Shown: positions 49,083-60,433 of the stretch, one piece after another
Layout of the letters: each line of letters opens with the position of its first letter
Position numbering within the stretch: position 1 is the first letter of the stretch
Assembly: GCA_028532985.1 (NCBI GenBank)
Contig: JANCIK010000011.1
Location: 682,001-746,000, forward strand
Length of the DNA: 64,000 nt
Source of the DNA: Stropharia rugosoannulata
Taxonomy: Eukaryota; Basidiomycota; Agaricomycetes; Agaricales; Strophariaceae
Reading direction: 5' to 3'
The notes under the pieces: model-generated
What the model was told of the DNA's origin: nothing
The model's input: only the letters and a program-made list of their open reading frames with translations
Databases searched by the model: none
Position numbers and translations under genes: made by a program

Positions 49083-50440
49083 TGGGCGTCCGTTTGCACA
49101 TTTATTATCACATTTAAAAAAAACCTGCCTGAGGCGCATTACAAAATAAATTTTGCCGCATTTCATTGACTTGGACAGCCGCAACAAATTATGCAGTGCG
49201 CACAGTTGTTAAAGTAGTCCGCACAACTGAAAATGCAGTGCGCACAATTTTTAATTGTGCGCATTGTTGGGATTTTGGTGCGCATAACTTAATAAATGGC
49301 CCGCACAATTTAAATCAGCGCACATTATTATCAAAAGTGAACGTGTGCATGCCGCATTTCAAACGAAAGCATTAAGCCCGCAACACATATTGGATGCCGT
49401 GGTGTGCCGTGCCACGGCATCTGGCCGAAATCGGATCAATGGCGAGCAAACGACACTGATGACAGGTCTACTCCGCTGGCGTGCAATGTTCCCATGGGTC
49501 TATTGAGGCAGGGACTGTATGTATGCTTTCAATAGTGCATTGAGTACCCCTGCAGTTTAAACTTAAATCAATGGTGATCTCTTGTTTCCGGGGTAGAAGC
49601 AATTACATACCCAAGTTAAACAAGGGTACTAGGTCCCCGGGTTCGGGTACAGACTCCAGTACAGAGGGCACTTGTATCTAATGACAGTTCAATCTGCTTG
49701 CAGCTGAGCAGCATAAGACCAATATTTTACAGGAATACAGGAATAGATAGAGAAATATTTTATACACACGGATGACTAGTATGTTAGAGCACCCCTGCTA
49801 TGTGGATCTCCTGGAAGATCCAACGCACCTGCATTTCATGCAATTCCGTGGGAACCTGTGAACATCTGTGTAATTGTGCTTCTATCTCGGCAGTGAAGGA
49901 TAAATATTGTCTACAAATTAAATAACAGGTACTTTAGAAATTTGACTAACTAATAGTAGTGTCTGCTAGAGGAGCCCTGTACTATGGACTTGTGGAAGAA
50001 TGCTCGACGCAGGTGTACTAAGTACAAATCCATGGGAATATTCTAAGCAGGCAGATCAGAGTTGATGCCGTGGGTCTGCCATTGATCCGTTGTTGTCTAA
50101 ATGCCGTGGCACGGCACACCACGGCATCAGCAATATGTGTTGCGGGCTTAATGCTTTCGTTTGAAATGCGGCATGCACACGTTCACTTTTGATAATAATG
50201 TGCGCTGATTTAAATTGTGCGGACCATTTATTAAGTTATGCGCACCAAAATCCCAATAATGCGCACAGTTTTTAATTGTGCGCACTGAATCTTCAGTTGT
50301 GCGGACCGTTTTAACAAGTGTGCGCATTGTATAATTTATTGCGGGTGTCCAATTCAATGAAATGCGGTATGATTTGATTTGTAATGTGCCTTAAGCACGT
50401 TTTTTTTAAATGTGATAATAAATGTGCAAACGGACGCCCA
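49083..50440. mobile_element. Non-autonomous DNA transposon with long terminal inverted repeats
   Basis: Ends read TGGGCGTCCGTTTGCACAT and its reverse complement, with terminal inverted repeats of about 360 bp (49083-49442 and 50082-50440). Each end is flanked by TA, as for Tc1/mariner-type insertion. The arms carry many short TGCGCAC-like blocks in both orientations, likely transposase-binding sites, and a palindromic atgccgtggcacggca. The central 640 bp is unrelated and has no transposase frame. The short open frames in each arm are mirror images of each other. It interrupts P450 2. Confidence 0.8.
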
Positions 50441-50694
50441 TAAACCAAGCATATGTTGTCGGAAGATCCCTCAAGTTACCCAGAATAAGACTTCCCGGTG
50501 GACCCGGTGGGTAAGGTAGATTGCGCGAAGCGAGGAGTTTATAACAATGTAATGCCAATTGAAGGACGCCTAACAGTAGTGCGCCTGCGGTAAGAGCAGT
50601 AGTCAAATTGATGTCCATATGCAGTAGCTCAATGATAACTGGGAGGTCGAATCTTCCAGTCACCTCAGCTTATATGACTGACTCTACAAATGCA

Positions 50695-50714
50695 GTGAGA
50701 GAGTTCTCACGTCG
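50695..50714. promoter_or_regulatory. Palindromic promoter motif upstream of P450 2
   Basis: GTGAGAGAGTTCTCACGTCG, about 77 nt upstream of the P450 2 start, contains GTGAGA and TCTCAC arms. It matches the motif upstream of P450 1 (46310-46330). Confidence 0.4.
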
Positions 50715-51228
50715 ACGCGAACAGTGTGTACAAATGACCCAGAAGTAAAATAATAAGCCACAAATAACTTCTTGAAGTCAATAGCAGCCGGTTAACTGTG
50801 TCATTCAATATTCAGTGCCGCATCGATAACAGCTTTGAGCCTGTTTTCGGTGATCAGAGATATGCTACGGTATTTTTGGACGCATCGCTGTTTAGAGAAT
50901 AGTGGCACGAAGTTATGACAACGAGACGGTTTCGCGTCAGAAGTGAGTGCCCCAATTCAATGATTAAAGTCATGGATGATTTCAGGATCTCTAGCAGTAT
51001 AAAAGTCAGCTGTTGCTATTCTTAAGATCAATTTGACAGTGAGCTGTTCATGTTGTTTAGAGTTTTATATCTAAATAGCGCTGATCAAGTTGGAAAAGCA
51101 ACATTTCTCTTACAAGTTGCCGTATCTTTGATTTATTTAAGTGGTTACATTCCCACTAATACTGCAGGACTTTTCGAGGTACAAACGCGATCAACACAAT
51201 TAAAGGCTGCCGCACCGTTCACCATTTA
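50715..51228. other. Intergenic region
   Basis: 5' flank of P450 2 and 3' flank of the dehalogenase-like gene. Nothing coding was seen. Confidence 0.4.
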
Positions 51229-52079
51229 CTAGAACTTGAAGAGTTTAGAAAGCTCAAAGAAGTCATCTACAACATAGTCGACCTCGCCTCCCTGTTTCTT
51301 GGAGTGCACATCAGCCTCCTCAGGGCTGTCCTCGTCCGGACGACGAACATATACCGTGGTCATGCCGACCTTTGCAGCAGCGCGCAAGTCCCACATGTGC
51401 GCCGCGACCATCACGCATTGCGAGGGAGGTAACTGGAGATGGCGAAGAGTTTCCTTGTAAGCTTTTGCATTTCTAAAATAGCTGTAAATACATGTCCGCA
51501 TGGATGTAAGAGCGCGTACGCACGGCTTGTATGTGTCAAATAGTTCGGTCGAGAGGATCGCGTCCCAGGGAAGGTTGGCGTGTTTAGCCTACATAGAAGC
51601 ACAAGCAAGGTGTCTCGATGGGAAATGTGCGGCATGATAGTTGAATGGTTTACCATATCAATTAAAAGACTCAGGTTGCCGTTTGATAGACCGACGACAA
51701 CAGCATGCTTCTTGAGGGCCTGCATGCCCTCAACGGTGTCAGGCCACCCTGGATTGAATTATCAAAAAGGTTTATCATGTAAGAGGTTGAATACAAACCA
51801 CAGAGCCTGTGCCAGGACAAGTTGACATGCTTCCTTGTGTCCTCGTTCCAGGCTTCACCAATATCAGAGTACTCGGGAGAGGAGAGGAGCTCGTCAAGTA
51901 TCTATTTAAAAAAAATATATATTTATTTATTTTTTATTTTTTATTTATTTGGCTGACATACCAGTTTGTACTCCATATTTTATGCCTGCTGCCTGAAGCT
52001 CTGACACGACGTTGGTACGCCAGTCTACAGTTGTGCCGAATACATCGAAGATGAACGCTTTAGCAGTCGCGACTTCCAT
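51229..52079 (-). CDS. Haloacid-dehalogenase-like hydrolase, shortened paralogue
   Basis: A HAD-superfamily hydrolase of the type II 2-haloacid dehalogenase kind. The nucleophile motif is FIFDVFGTTVDWR at the N-terminus. The exons then run ILDELLSSPEYSDIGEAWNE, GWPDTVEGMQALKKHAVVVG, LSNGNLSLLIDM, and a C-terminal VMVAAHMWDLRAAAKVGMTT with the conserved acidic end. The paralogue at 58780-59871 has two extra exons between the first block and ILDELL. Here these are replaced by about 60 nt of AT-rich sequence, so about 40-45 residues of the cap domain are absent. The usual donor gtatgt would break the frame, but an alternative gtacaa donor keeps it open. It may be a damaged gene or a shortened enzyme. 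Confidence 0.6.
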
Positions 52080-52151
52080 GATTCGTTGGATATCCTTTGA
52101 AATGGGTAAGAGTAAAGCCTTGAGGTATACCGTACGCCGCCCGGTACTGGT

Positions 52152-52340
52152 TTAAATATTTTGAAATCTGAACTTTCTTAGAGTCTCCTGACGATTGAAC
52201 CTGACTAAGATGAGTTCGATCTTTGAAAGAAAACGGTCACTGGATGCAGATGGAGTAGTTGAAACGGGCACCGTGACGATGTGATTGGTGTTCATGGTCC
52301 CATGCGGAGCATCCCATGAGATTTCTAAGTACCTACAAAG
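52152..52340 (-). other. Coding-like fragment
   Basis: After a possible acceptor (tttgtag) the minus strand reads YLEISWDAPHGTMNTNHIV, then VPVSTTPSASSDRFLSK, and stops at TAA 52152-52154, about 60 codons. No upstream exon joins it in frame. It may be a gene remnant or chance. Confidence 0.25.
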
Positions 52341-52636
52341 ACGTTGGAAGGCAGTTAACGCGGTAAGACTATTAGCAAGAATTCGGACGTTGGCGCCGAA
52401 GATAATGTAAATTTATCGCCTACCCAGGTTAGCCGCATCCATTCCAAACTGCTCATGTACCTGCTATCCGCTGAAAGCTGTTCAACATGATATGTAAGTA
52501 CTGGTTTATAGTCACCTGCCTCGAGAAGTAATGCTCAACGATGTCAAAAGATATCATAGAACAGTTTCTTTTGACACTTGCAAGATCGCCCAATTTACTT
52601 CTACTACTTTATTATCTTCTCAGAAGCCTATTACTG

Positions 52637-52915
52637 TACCATTTTAAATGGTTCGTCCGTCCCATGTCCCAAGGGCCATGTACGTGGACGAAATCGGTGC
52701 TTTGTCCCGTGTCCCAAGCCCAGTAGACGAAGAAATTTTTGAAAATGGCTGAGACCATGCTCCAAAAACTGGCTTAAACCTAAAAAAACTCGCTGGATGA
52801 AATATTTTGGACGATATTTTTGGATTGTCACGGGTCCTGCCAAAAGTGGCGGGGCGAAAATTTCGTCCACGGCGTCCCATGTCCCCCCCCCCTGGACGAA
52901 CCATTCGAAATGGTA
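52637..52915. mobile_element. 279-bp MITE
   Basis: Inverted terminal repeats begin TACCATTTTAAATGGTTCGT on the left, and the right end matches in reverse complement (TACCATTTCGAATGGTTCGT). A second matching block is cccatgtccc and cgtggacgaaat. The ends include TA, possibly the target duplication. No coding capacity; a run of C lies near the right end. Confidence 0.65.
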
Positions 52916-53376
52916 TAGTATACCTGGGTTAAATCGTTTTGATTCCCATAGTTATTACGTGTAATCAGAAAGGCGCGGTGTGGGGGTTGTATAGGGTACG
53001 GGGGTATACCTGTAGAACGCAAATTCGCACCAAGTGGCCTAGGGTCGAATCCTTGAAGGTTTGAGCTTGAGGGGCATTTCACACTACTCGCTGACTCGCT
53101 TTACAGTCTTTACTATAACATGCCTAGTTCACTCTCAAGTAAGTGCAGTTTGAGTCTGGTTGAAGGTTGAACGAGTCAGAACAAGTCAGAAATGGCAAGT
53201 CATTCAAGTGACTCGATCTCGCCACGGATTTCCTCCGTGGGAATATATAAATTACCCAATTGGCAGAATTATATAATCATCCCCAGTTAAACCCCCAGCT
53301 TATGTCTATCAAGCTCGAAGTTCTTGTCGTCCTTTGCATGCATCAATGACTGGCGCACACTGCCCATTAGATCGTT
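52916..53376. other. Intergenic, 5' flank of the zinc-finger gene
   Basis: Contains several agtca/gactcg repeats (near 53090-53215) and no coding frame. Confidence 0.35.
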
Positions 53377-56300
53377 ATGATGAAAAGCTACAGCCCGGCC
53401 AACTGGAACGGAAATCATGACGGCGTCAGCCCACGGACGCCCCAGCCAGCGTCAGGTTCTGCGACGTCGACGACGCAAATCGCCCTCCTGGTGGCTGAAA
53501 ACGATGCAGATGCTCATAACGCGTCCGACATTCCAATGACGCTCGAAGGGTCTCGAAGGACGCGGTGGAAAGAGGCTCCTGTAGGACCTAGAGATATTCA
53601 GATATCTAACACTAGTGTATGTGGAAATGTTTTGATTCCTTTCTCTATCTTATTCCTCCAGAACGACGCGTCGCCGGTAGTCGACACAAGCGACGCGTCG
53701 CAAACCGTGGCGGGGTCAATAGTAAGCATACATGCATATTATCTTCGAATACATGTTTGATTATATGTCTCTCTGCAGGTTGGTATCTCAAGCAGCAAGC
53801 TTAATAGGCATGTAGCGGGGCCTGCGGCACATCCATTTCCCTTGTCATCTACAGTAAGTAACGTGTTTATTTTTTTTTAGTTTGATTGACCCAAAATACA
53901 TTTTTCTAGACTAATTTTGTACGAGATGTCTCCTCGAACGCCTCGAACGCCTCACATCCTCAGAAACGCATTGTCGACGTGAGCGTGGATCTTCATGCAA
54001 CATTCCTTAGCTCGGCTGATGGTGCGCAGAGTTTGGATAGAGTTGCTGCGCCGCAGACCCCGACAAGCATATCAGTAAGTGTCATTTAGTAGGCAATTTA
54101 ATCGTTTACTGACGTCCTCTTGGCCATTTTTGTTTCACTAGACGCATGCATCTCCCAATTCAGCGAACCCACTCAACTCTACTATGAAAGCCTTTGCCAT
54201 GTCGTCTTCTGTAAGCTTGTAAATTATAGCATAATCTACGTATGAACTGGTTTATAGGTCACAACACCTCTCCCGATGTTATATGTGGCTCAACCCCAAG
54301 GAATGAACCAGCGCTTGTTTGTCCCGATCCCCACATCTCCCCTACATGCTGCGCGGCCCCGCGATGCGATTAAAAACATATCAAGTCATCCTGGCATGCC
54401 AGTTTCTCCTTCAAAACATGCTATCACTATGTCACATAGTATTAATTACACATCCGAGACTGAGGTTATGTCCGTCTATACAATTGACGCCGAAGGGGAA
54501 GACGACGACGGAGATATCATCATTGTTGAGCAGGCAGAGGTAAGCTCATCATCTCTGAAAATGATATCATCTGACTGGCAGCCATCCCAGATTGGCACGA
54601 CTTCAGCCGGATCAGAGCACAATGTTGATGTAAGTGGCAAGAATATCTACTCGAATATATCTAATGTTCATTTACGCAGCTTGGCTCCCTGTTCACGCCC
54701 CCTCCATCTTCGGTTGGAGACCGATATATCCCAGTTGAAGATCTATTTACGCCCCCTCCCCCGAACAAAAGCAAATACCCTAACACGTCGTCCAAAAAAC
54801 GACCACAAATGGTATATGTCGAGCCACCACCACTGAAGAGACCCCGGTCGGATTATCGACGCATGTCAACGTTGTTGAAGCCGGAAAAAAAGCGACCCCT
54901 GCCAAAACCAACGCATAGCTACGCCGAGCTAGCTAGCGCGTTACAGGCTGCATACAACAATAACGAGAGCCTAGGCACATTGCCCCTCAATTCTGCCAAG
55001 CCGAAGCCTACCAAGACTACGAAAGTCAAGCCTGGGCGTCAATCCCATGGCTCTTCCTCATCAGTCAGTGCGGACAGGCTATCGAAGAAACGCACGAAGG
55101 ACGCTGCCGAAGGGTCGTTACCGGCAAAGCGCAGGAAGGCCGCTATCATCGATTTGACCATGTCTGACAACGATGAAGGAGAACTGCAAGCGGGCGCGAC
55201 TGGTTCAAAACGTTCGGCTCCCCGGTCAGCTCCCGGTATGCGCGAGGTAGAGACCGATACGTGGCGGATACCGATTGGGATCGTGAAGGACATACCGCCA
55301 GACGTGATTTGGTCCAATTTGCGCCCATTACGAGCGCATTTTCGATCGGTTATTCGAGTTAGTGCACACTATCCCTTCGGCACAATAAATCGACCAAAGA
55401 AAACTGCGCAAGGAATCACTCCCTGGGACAGGAGGTATACAACCCATCCTTCAGACCCCCGCGACCCGTACTCGACGGGAGGGCCTCTAGAACACGACAG
55501 GGATTCACCCATTAGTGATGATGAGGACGATATTTCTCTCACAGAGCTCAAGGCTTCAAACCTCGCAAAAGACAGTTCCAATGCTCCCTGCAACGGTCGT
55601 TTAGGTTCGAGTTCTACAACTGTCCCTGCCCCCGGCCCCAAATTATATTTAACGGCACAGGTGCGCACTCCGCGCCAAAAGCAGGCCGCCAAAAAGTTTC
55701 CATTCGCCCGTAATCTTCGTGCTCTCCAACCAGCTCCGTCTTCGTCTGTGCCGCCTTCTACCAGCGTTTTCAAGGTTAGTTCGGGTGTACAACCTCCCGC
55801 TGTAATACAACCAGATGGGCCTTCAACAGTACCTTCAAACGTCCCACACGTCACCGTGATGGCCCCTTACGGGACAAGCTCCAATATTCCTTGCTCACCA
55901 GCCGCACTCAACTTAAACGCCCTCGCTCAGGCTCCAACCCTCCCCGCTTTCCAGTCATACCTGCAACACCACTCTTTTCAGCCTATCCAACAGTACTATT
56001 CGCACCAACCGTATCCCTACACACAGGACGCCGGGACTCAGCCCATTAGCATTCAACCACAGCCGCACTCGAGTACCATCCCAACACCGAATGAGCGCAT
56101 ACATGTCCCTCAACCGCCATCTGCAACTGCTCACACTCCTGATGCACACCCAGATAGCCATGGGGACGGGGCCGACATGATCGACGCGAGCGAAATCCTC
56201 GTTTCGCCATTGAAGCCGTCGCCCAAGGCCTTGGGGAAGCGCCGTGCTGTTAGCCCCATGCTATCAGACCCTAGTCCAGGCCGACCCGGGTCGAACATAT

Positions 56301-58367
56301 TATCCCGCCTTCCCATTTCTTCACCGTCGGCCCCCAATTTGGCGCAAAGCGCTGCGCGGGGAAATTTGGATATCTACTTGCATGATCTAGGGGATTACAT
56401 GCACGACTACGACCCCAGTGAGCCTGACACAGGTTTCACCGGCTCAGCTGTAGCGTCATCGAGCAAGTCCAGTGGGGATCGCTATCCAGGGCCTGAGGTA
56501 TTGGGTGCACCGGACCGTTCAGTGACGTTGGTCCCTTTGCACGGGTTTGGTGAAGACAGATTTAGAGTGCAGCCAGATTATGGATATGATATTGTGGATT
56601 CGACGTTTCTCGGCGGACTGGAAGAGTTTGATGCTCATGGTGATATTGATCCGATACAGCGTGCTGAAGTGGTTTCTGGCGACACAAAGCAATCCCAGGG
56701 GCTGTTTGGGACACCGATAGCATCTTCACCAAAACCGCCATCTATCAGAGAGCATTCCTTGTCTCAGTTGTCGCATTCGCCGCCTGGGGGTCCTTCAACT
56801 AGCATCTCTATCCGTTCACTCTCTCTTACCCCGCCAAATTCCCCGGCGGGTAGCTCTCGGGGACAAGCGAAGCAGAAAGCGTCACCAACTAGCAAGAAGG
56901 CTGCAGAGCAGACAAATCTACCAGAAACCTGTTCGTCTTCCTCGTCCGCTTCCGATGATGACGAACTGAGCGGCGATGACGATGCAAACAGGCAAAAGGG
57001 AGGGCCGTCAGCTGTGAAGGACTCGCCGTCGTTGAGGACAGGGGTAGTTCAGGTGGGCAATCTATTTGTCTCCCAGAGCGTTGCCCGGTCTGTCGACGAC
57101 CAAAATCCCTACCCCCACAATAGCAGTCTAAATGACAAATATTGTCACCAATGTCGGGGTAGGCGCAAGTATGTGCTTCTAATATGCAAGTGCGGTAAGC
57201 CCTTTTGCGCGCGGTGTCTCATGACAAGGTGAGGGACCTTTTCGCATTGCATGAACACGTTCATCGATCATTGACAATATTTTGTTCAATTTAGGTATCC
57301 CAACAGGACCTTTGATCTCACGAGCATGCGGGACCTTTGTCCGTGCTGCAACCTATTTTGCAACTGCACGGTGTGCGCGACTAAACGGGGCGAGAAATAC
57401 GTTTCATCCAAATTCAGCAATATGGAAATAGCGCCTAAAAAAATGCAGACGGCTCCGCGTCGCAAGATCAACCTGCCTTCGCGATTCCGTGACGCTGACT
57501 TTGTTCCCTCGCATTCTCCACTATCGTCATCACGACGTACAACATCTACACCTATAGCGGCCCCTTCGCCCGCCCCAGCCTCATACATCCGTCCTCCTCC
57601 TAACGCGCAAAAGTATTGGGGCACCATCTACTCCCTCGAGAGTGGTGCGAAAATATGTACAGCGTTTGCACCCATTGTATCGGAGTCTGATACCACCCCT
57701 CCTGTTGTCTTTACCGACCTCGTCCCCGCCCGCCCACCCACACCTCCGCCCGCGTCCGTCTCTCCAAGTCAATCCCCTCGTCCACGCATTTTCGTAGGCA
57801 AAGTGCAGCGAATTTGGGGCTTTGGCAAAAACCGCACCATTCTAAATCTGACACCTTCACTCCCCACAACGTCGCTGAATTCAAGAAGACCTGTACTTCA
57901 TGGCGGGGTTGCGCGGCCGCGCCGCCTGCACTCTATCATAGGCAGTGCCTCTATGCTGCGCCTTTTCCAGAACAAACTACGCCCCATGAACGAGGACAGT
58001 GTTGACGTTCACGCGTACGATCTGTTAGGCAGCCTGTCCCCACTGACATCTTTAGCCGACTCTGACTCTGAAACCGACTCTGAAACCGAAGCTACCTCTG
58101 AAGCTGGTACTGGCTGTGAAGCCAAGGCCCAACCCGAGGCGGGTGCGCCGTTCTCGTCAATAGTGGTAACAGCGGTGGCAGCAGAAGGTACGGCATGATC
58201 AAATTTTTCACCACTTCGACCCGCCACCAACTGAGTTGTCATTGTTCGCGGATACGCTAGAGGTCCGATTTGTCCCTGGAAGTCTTGAAGAACACGACGT
58301 CGCCCGCGCAATCGCGGCCAGCTTGGGTTCATTGGGCGTACCTTTCGAGTTCGCCCTAAAATTTTGA
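53377..58367 (+). CDS. Zinc-finger nuclear protein with 4CXXC_R1 domain
   Basis: A long, mostly disordered protein with a Cys-rich domain of the monoamine-oxidase-A-repressor R1 (zf-4CXXC_R1) type. The 5' half consists of many small exons (QKRIVDVSVDLHATFLSSAD, TSETEVMSVYTIDAEGEDDD). The large exon (54809-57232) carries basic nuclear-localisation-like runs (KKRTKDAAEGSLPAKRRK), then Pro/Ser/Gln-rich sequence. The zinc domain reads YCHQCRGRRKYVLLICKCG, CGKPFCARCLMTR and, after an intron, LCPCCNLFCNCTVC with KRGEKYVSS. The frame meets TGA at 58196-58198. A clear coding continuation in the +1 frame (SLFADTLEVRFVPGSLEEHD, SLGVPFEFALKF) ends at 58367, so the true C-terminus probably includes it through an unresolved intron or a frameshift. 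DNA or chromatin binding is inferred. Confidence 0.75.
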
Positions 58368-58779
58368 TGGACATCCTTTCTTGTTTATTGGCAATTCAGG
58401 TTGACCATCTTCTTCATCTGTGCTCTGGTTTGTATCATACTATCCGCATACTTCCTTTGCGTCATCACATCAGCACATCCATCTACATCTGTTCCTTCTA
58501 ACAATGCGCCTTTATATAGCCGGCTCACTATTTTTGATCATTTTTTTTTGTCAATACTCTACTACCTCAGGTCGTCATAATATTGTGTAAATAAACAGGA
58601 AACGATAGTACAAGTGTAATTCGGCGGGACTCATTTCAAGCGTATGTCACTAAAAATAACCGGGAGATTCGGCAACTTGCTCAACCTTCTTGAAGGTGGT
58701 GGTAATCACGGGCAACGCTGCCTCCACGGTTGGCTTGTGCCCTCATCAAACCGCTGATACAGACCAAAACATCTTTATT

Positions 58780-59871
58780 ATGCCCTGCCCTGTTGATGCT
58801 CTTGTGTTTGACGTTTTCGGGACAGTAGTTGACTGGCGTTCTAGCGTAGCTGGTGAGTTGAAGACGTTGGGCGACGCCCATAGTGTCGCAGCTGGTGAGT
58901 ATTCAGTAATATCATATCTTGCCCAGATAGTACTGACTGACTCCTTCTTCTGAGACTGGCCTGAGTTTGCGCAAAAGTGGCGTGACGGCTATATCAGAAC
59001 GACGTGCGTAATCCCTTAGTTATCAAAGCTATCATGAGTCGCGTTACGGTATTCAAGTTGTGCCTAACAGAAAGGCTGTCGCGCTAGGTGAAGAAGAAGG
59101 TCCTCTGAACGTAGATAAAATGCATAGAAAGGCAAATTTTCATCTACTTCACCCCCTCTGCCTCGCGTATTAATATTGTAATAGATTTTGGATGAGCTGC
59201 TAAGCTCGCAAGAATGGGAACATCTCGGACGTGCCTGGAACGAGGATACAAGGCAGAAGCTAAATCTTGTATGGCATCGGTTGAATGGTAAGTATGCCGC
59301 GTCTTGAATAGGAAGGAGTACAATTCTTAAATGTGTATTACAGGCTGGCCTGACACCGTAGAAGGACTGAAGAAGCTGAAAGATCTTGCCATTATAGCCA
59401 CTCTATCCAATGGTAATGTGCGACTCCTGGTGGATATGGTGCGTATATCGATCATCATATCTGCTTCTCGGCATGCTACTAAGGAGCGTAATTGTAGGCA
59501 AAACATGCAGGCCTGCCGTGGGACATGGTCTTCTCGACAGAGCTCTTCGATACCTTCAAACCGTCGGTATTAAGTTAACCTCCAAAATCCTGTACGCGTA
59601 TCATGGACTGACAGTGTGAATTAGTAACCCGAAGGCATACCAGGGAGCTATACGACACCTAGCTCTACCTCCTAAGCAGTGCGCAATGGTGGCAGCACAT
59701 ATATATGATCTACGCGCAGCTGCTGAGCAGGGGATGACTACTGTCTACGTGCGCCGTCCAAACGAGGACATAATTGATAACACCATGGTATTGTCCAAGA
59801 AGGATGGTGGTGAGGTTGACTATGTTGTTGACTCTTTTACGGAGCTTGCAGATGTTCTCGGAAGTCAGTAA
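58780..59871 (+). CDS. Haloacid-dehalogenase-like hydrolase, intact paralogue
   Basis: HAD-superfamily, type II 2-haloacid dehalogenase-like. Exon 1 starts MPCPVDALVFDVFGTVVDWR with the Asp nucleophile. Later exons give DWPEFAQKWRDGYIRT, ALGEEEGPLNVDKMHRK, ILDELLSSQEWEHLGRAW, GWPDTVEGLKKLKDLAIIA, and TLSNGNVRLLVDM. It ends with MVAAHIYDLRAAAEQGMTTV and VDYVVDSFTELADVLGSQ. The intron before ILDELL appears to use a GC donor (AAG/GCAAAT). All domain parts are present, so this one is likely active. The family hydrolyses short 2-haloacids or related small acids. It is convergent with the alpha-glucosidase gene. Confidence 0.8.
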
Positions 59872-60433
59872 ACATATCTCTGTAAAATGATAACAAATTC
59901 CTGTGAATGATAGTTGGCATACCCAACCATGCATGCCTTATCTCCAGACATCTGTCACACATACTACGGCGGCCTTGAGAAACTTGAAAACATACTTCTC
60001 TTGGAACTTTTGAGATCATCGTAACCATCTGGTGACCAGTCTCTGCTCCCGTTAACGCTTCCAAAATTAAACGTCCCCTAGACTTAAATTATCCTTAACG
60101 GATTTCCATCTGTCAACGTCACCTTGCACACATAGCTGCTTGGCACGAACATACATAGCACATTCTTATGAAATTTACGGGCTAGGTTGGTTAACAGTAT
60201 TTGCTTCCCCGGCAGCTTGACATACATCAAGCAAAGTTTGCAACAGCGGTCGCCAACGCTTCCAGAAGCTTCCCCAACCTACGTTTCATGTATTCATAGT
60301 AGATAGATGTTTTGCCGAAGATTTTTTGAATACACACATGTGGGGCAAAACATTATATCCACGCCGGTACTGGGCTGATTGTACAAGAGACAAGAAGAAC
60401 GAGCGCGAACCCACATATTTACGCCTATTACCT
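59872..60433. other. Intergenic between convergent genes
   Basis: No coding frame is supported. The stretch likely holds the two 3' untranslated regions and terminators. Confidence 0.4.

Larger units (their letters stand above)
47245..50618 (-). pseudogene. Cytochrome P450 2, split by a transposon
   Basis: A paralogue of P450 1. The N-terminal exon (MDINLTTALTAGALLLGVLQ, then PPYPPGPPGSLILGNLRDLP) lies at 50618-50441. The sequence then enters a 1.36-kb inverted-repeat element at the codon after YAWF. Past the element the P450 resumes at YSRPSMPMMDL. About 50 codons present in P450 1, including the KYG/DIxHxxVFG block, are missing. The rest remains: YGHDVSPSKDYYVDLAERAI, I-helix GASDT, ExxR in FREVLRWRP, FGFGRRICPGQHFA and a C-terminal HPLPFECDVKVRS to TGA at 47245-47247. 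The enzyme cannot fold normally. The other domains look little damaged, so loss is recent. Confidence 0.8.

Noticed and set aside
49166..49375. Two similar 69-codon frames, at 49166-49375 (+) and 50148-50357 (-), that look like a duplicated gene
   Set aside because: They are the two mirror-image arms of the transposon read on opposite strands, not genes.
51900..51950. A/T-rich run resembling a microsatellite or insertion
   Set aside because: It fits as the intron interior of the shortened dehalogenase gene; no element ends were seen.
44058..52079. A secondary-metabolite cluster built on the P450 pair and the dehalogenase
   Set aside because: No backbone enzyme (polyketide synthase, NRPS, terpene synthase) or pathway regulator is visible, and one P450 is broken.
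53036..53056. Possible tRNA T-arm-like sequence (ggtcgaatcc)
   Set aside because: No matching acceptor stem, anticodon arm or D-arm could be folded around it.
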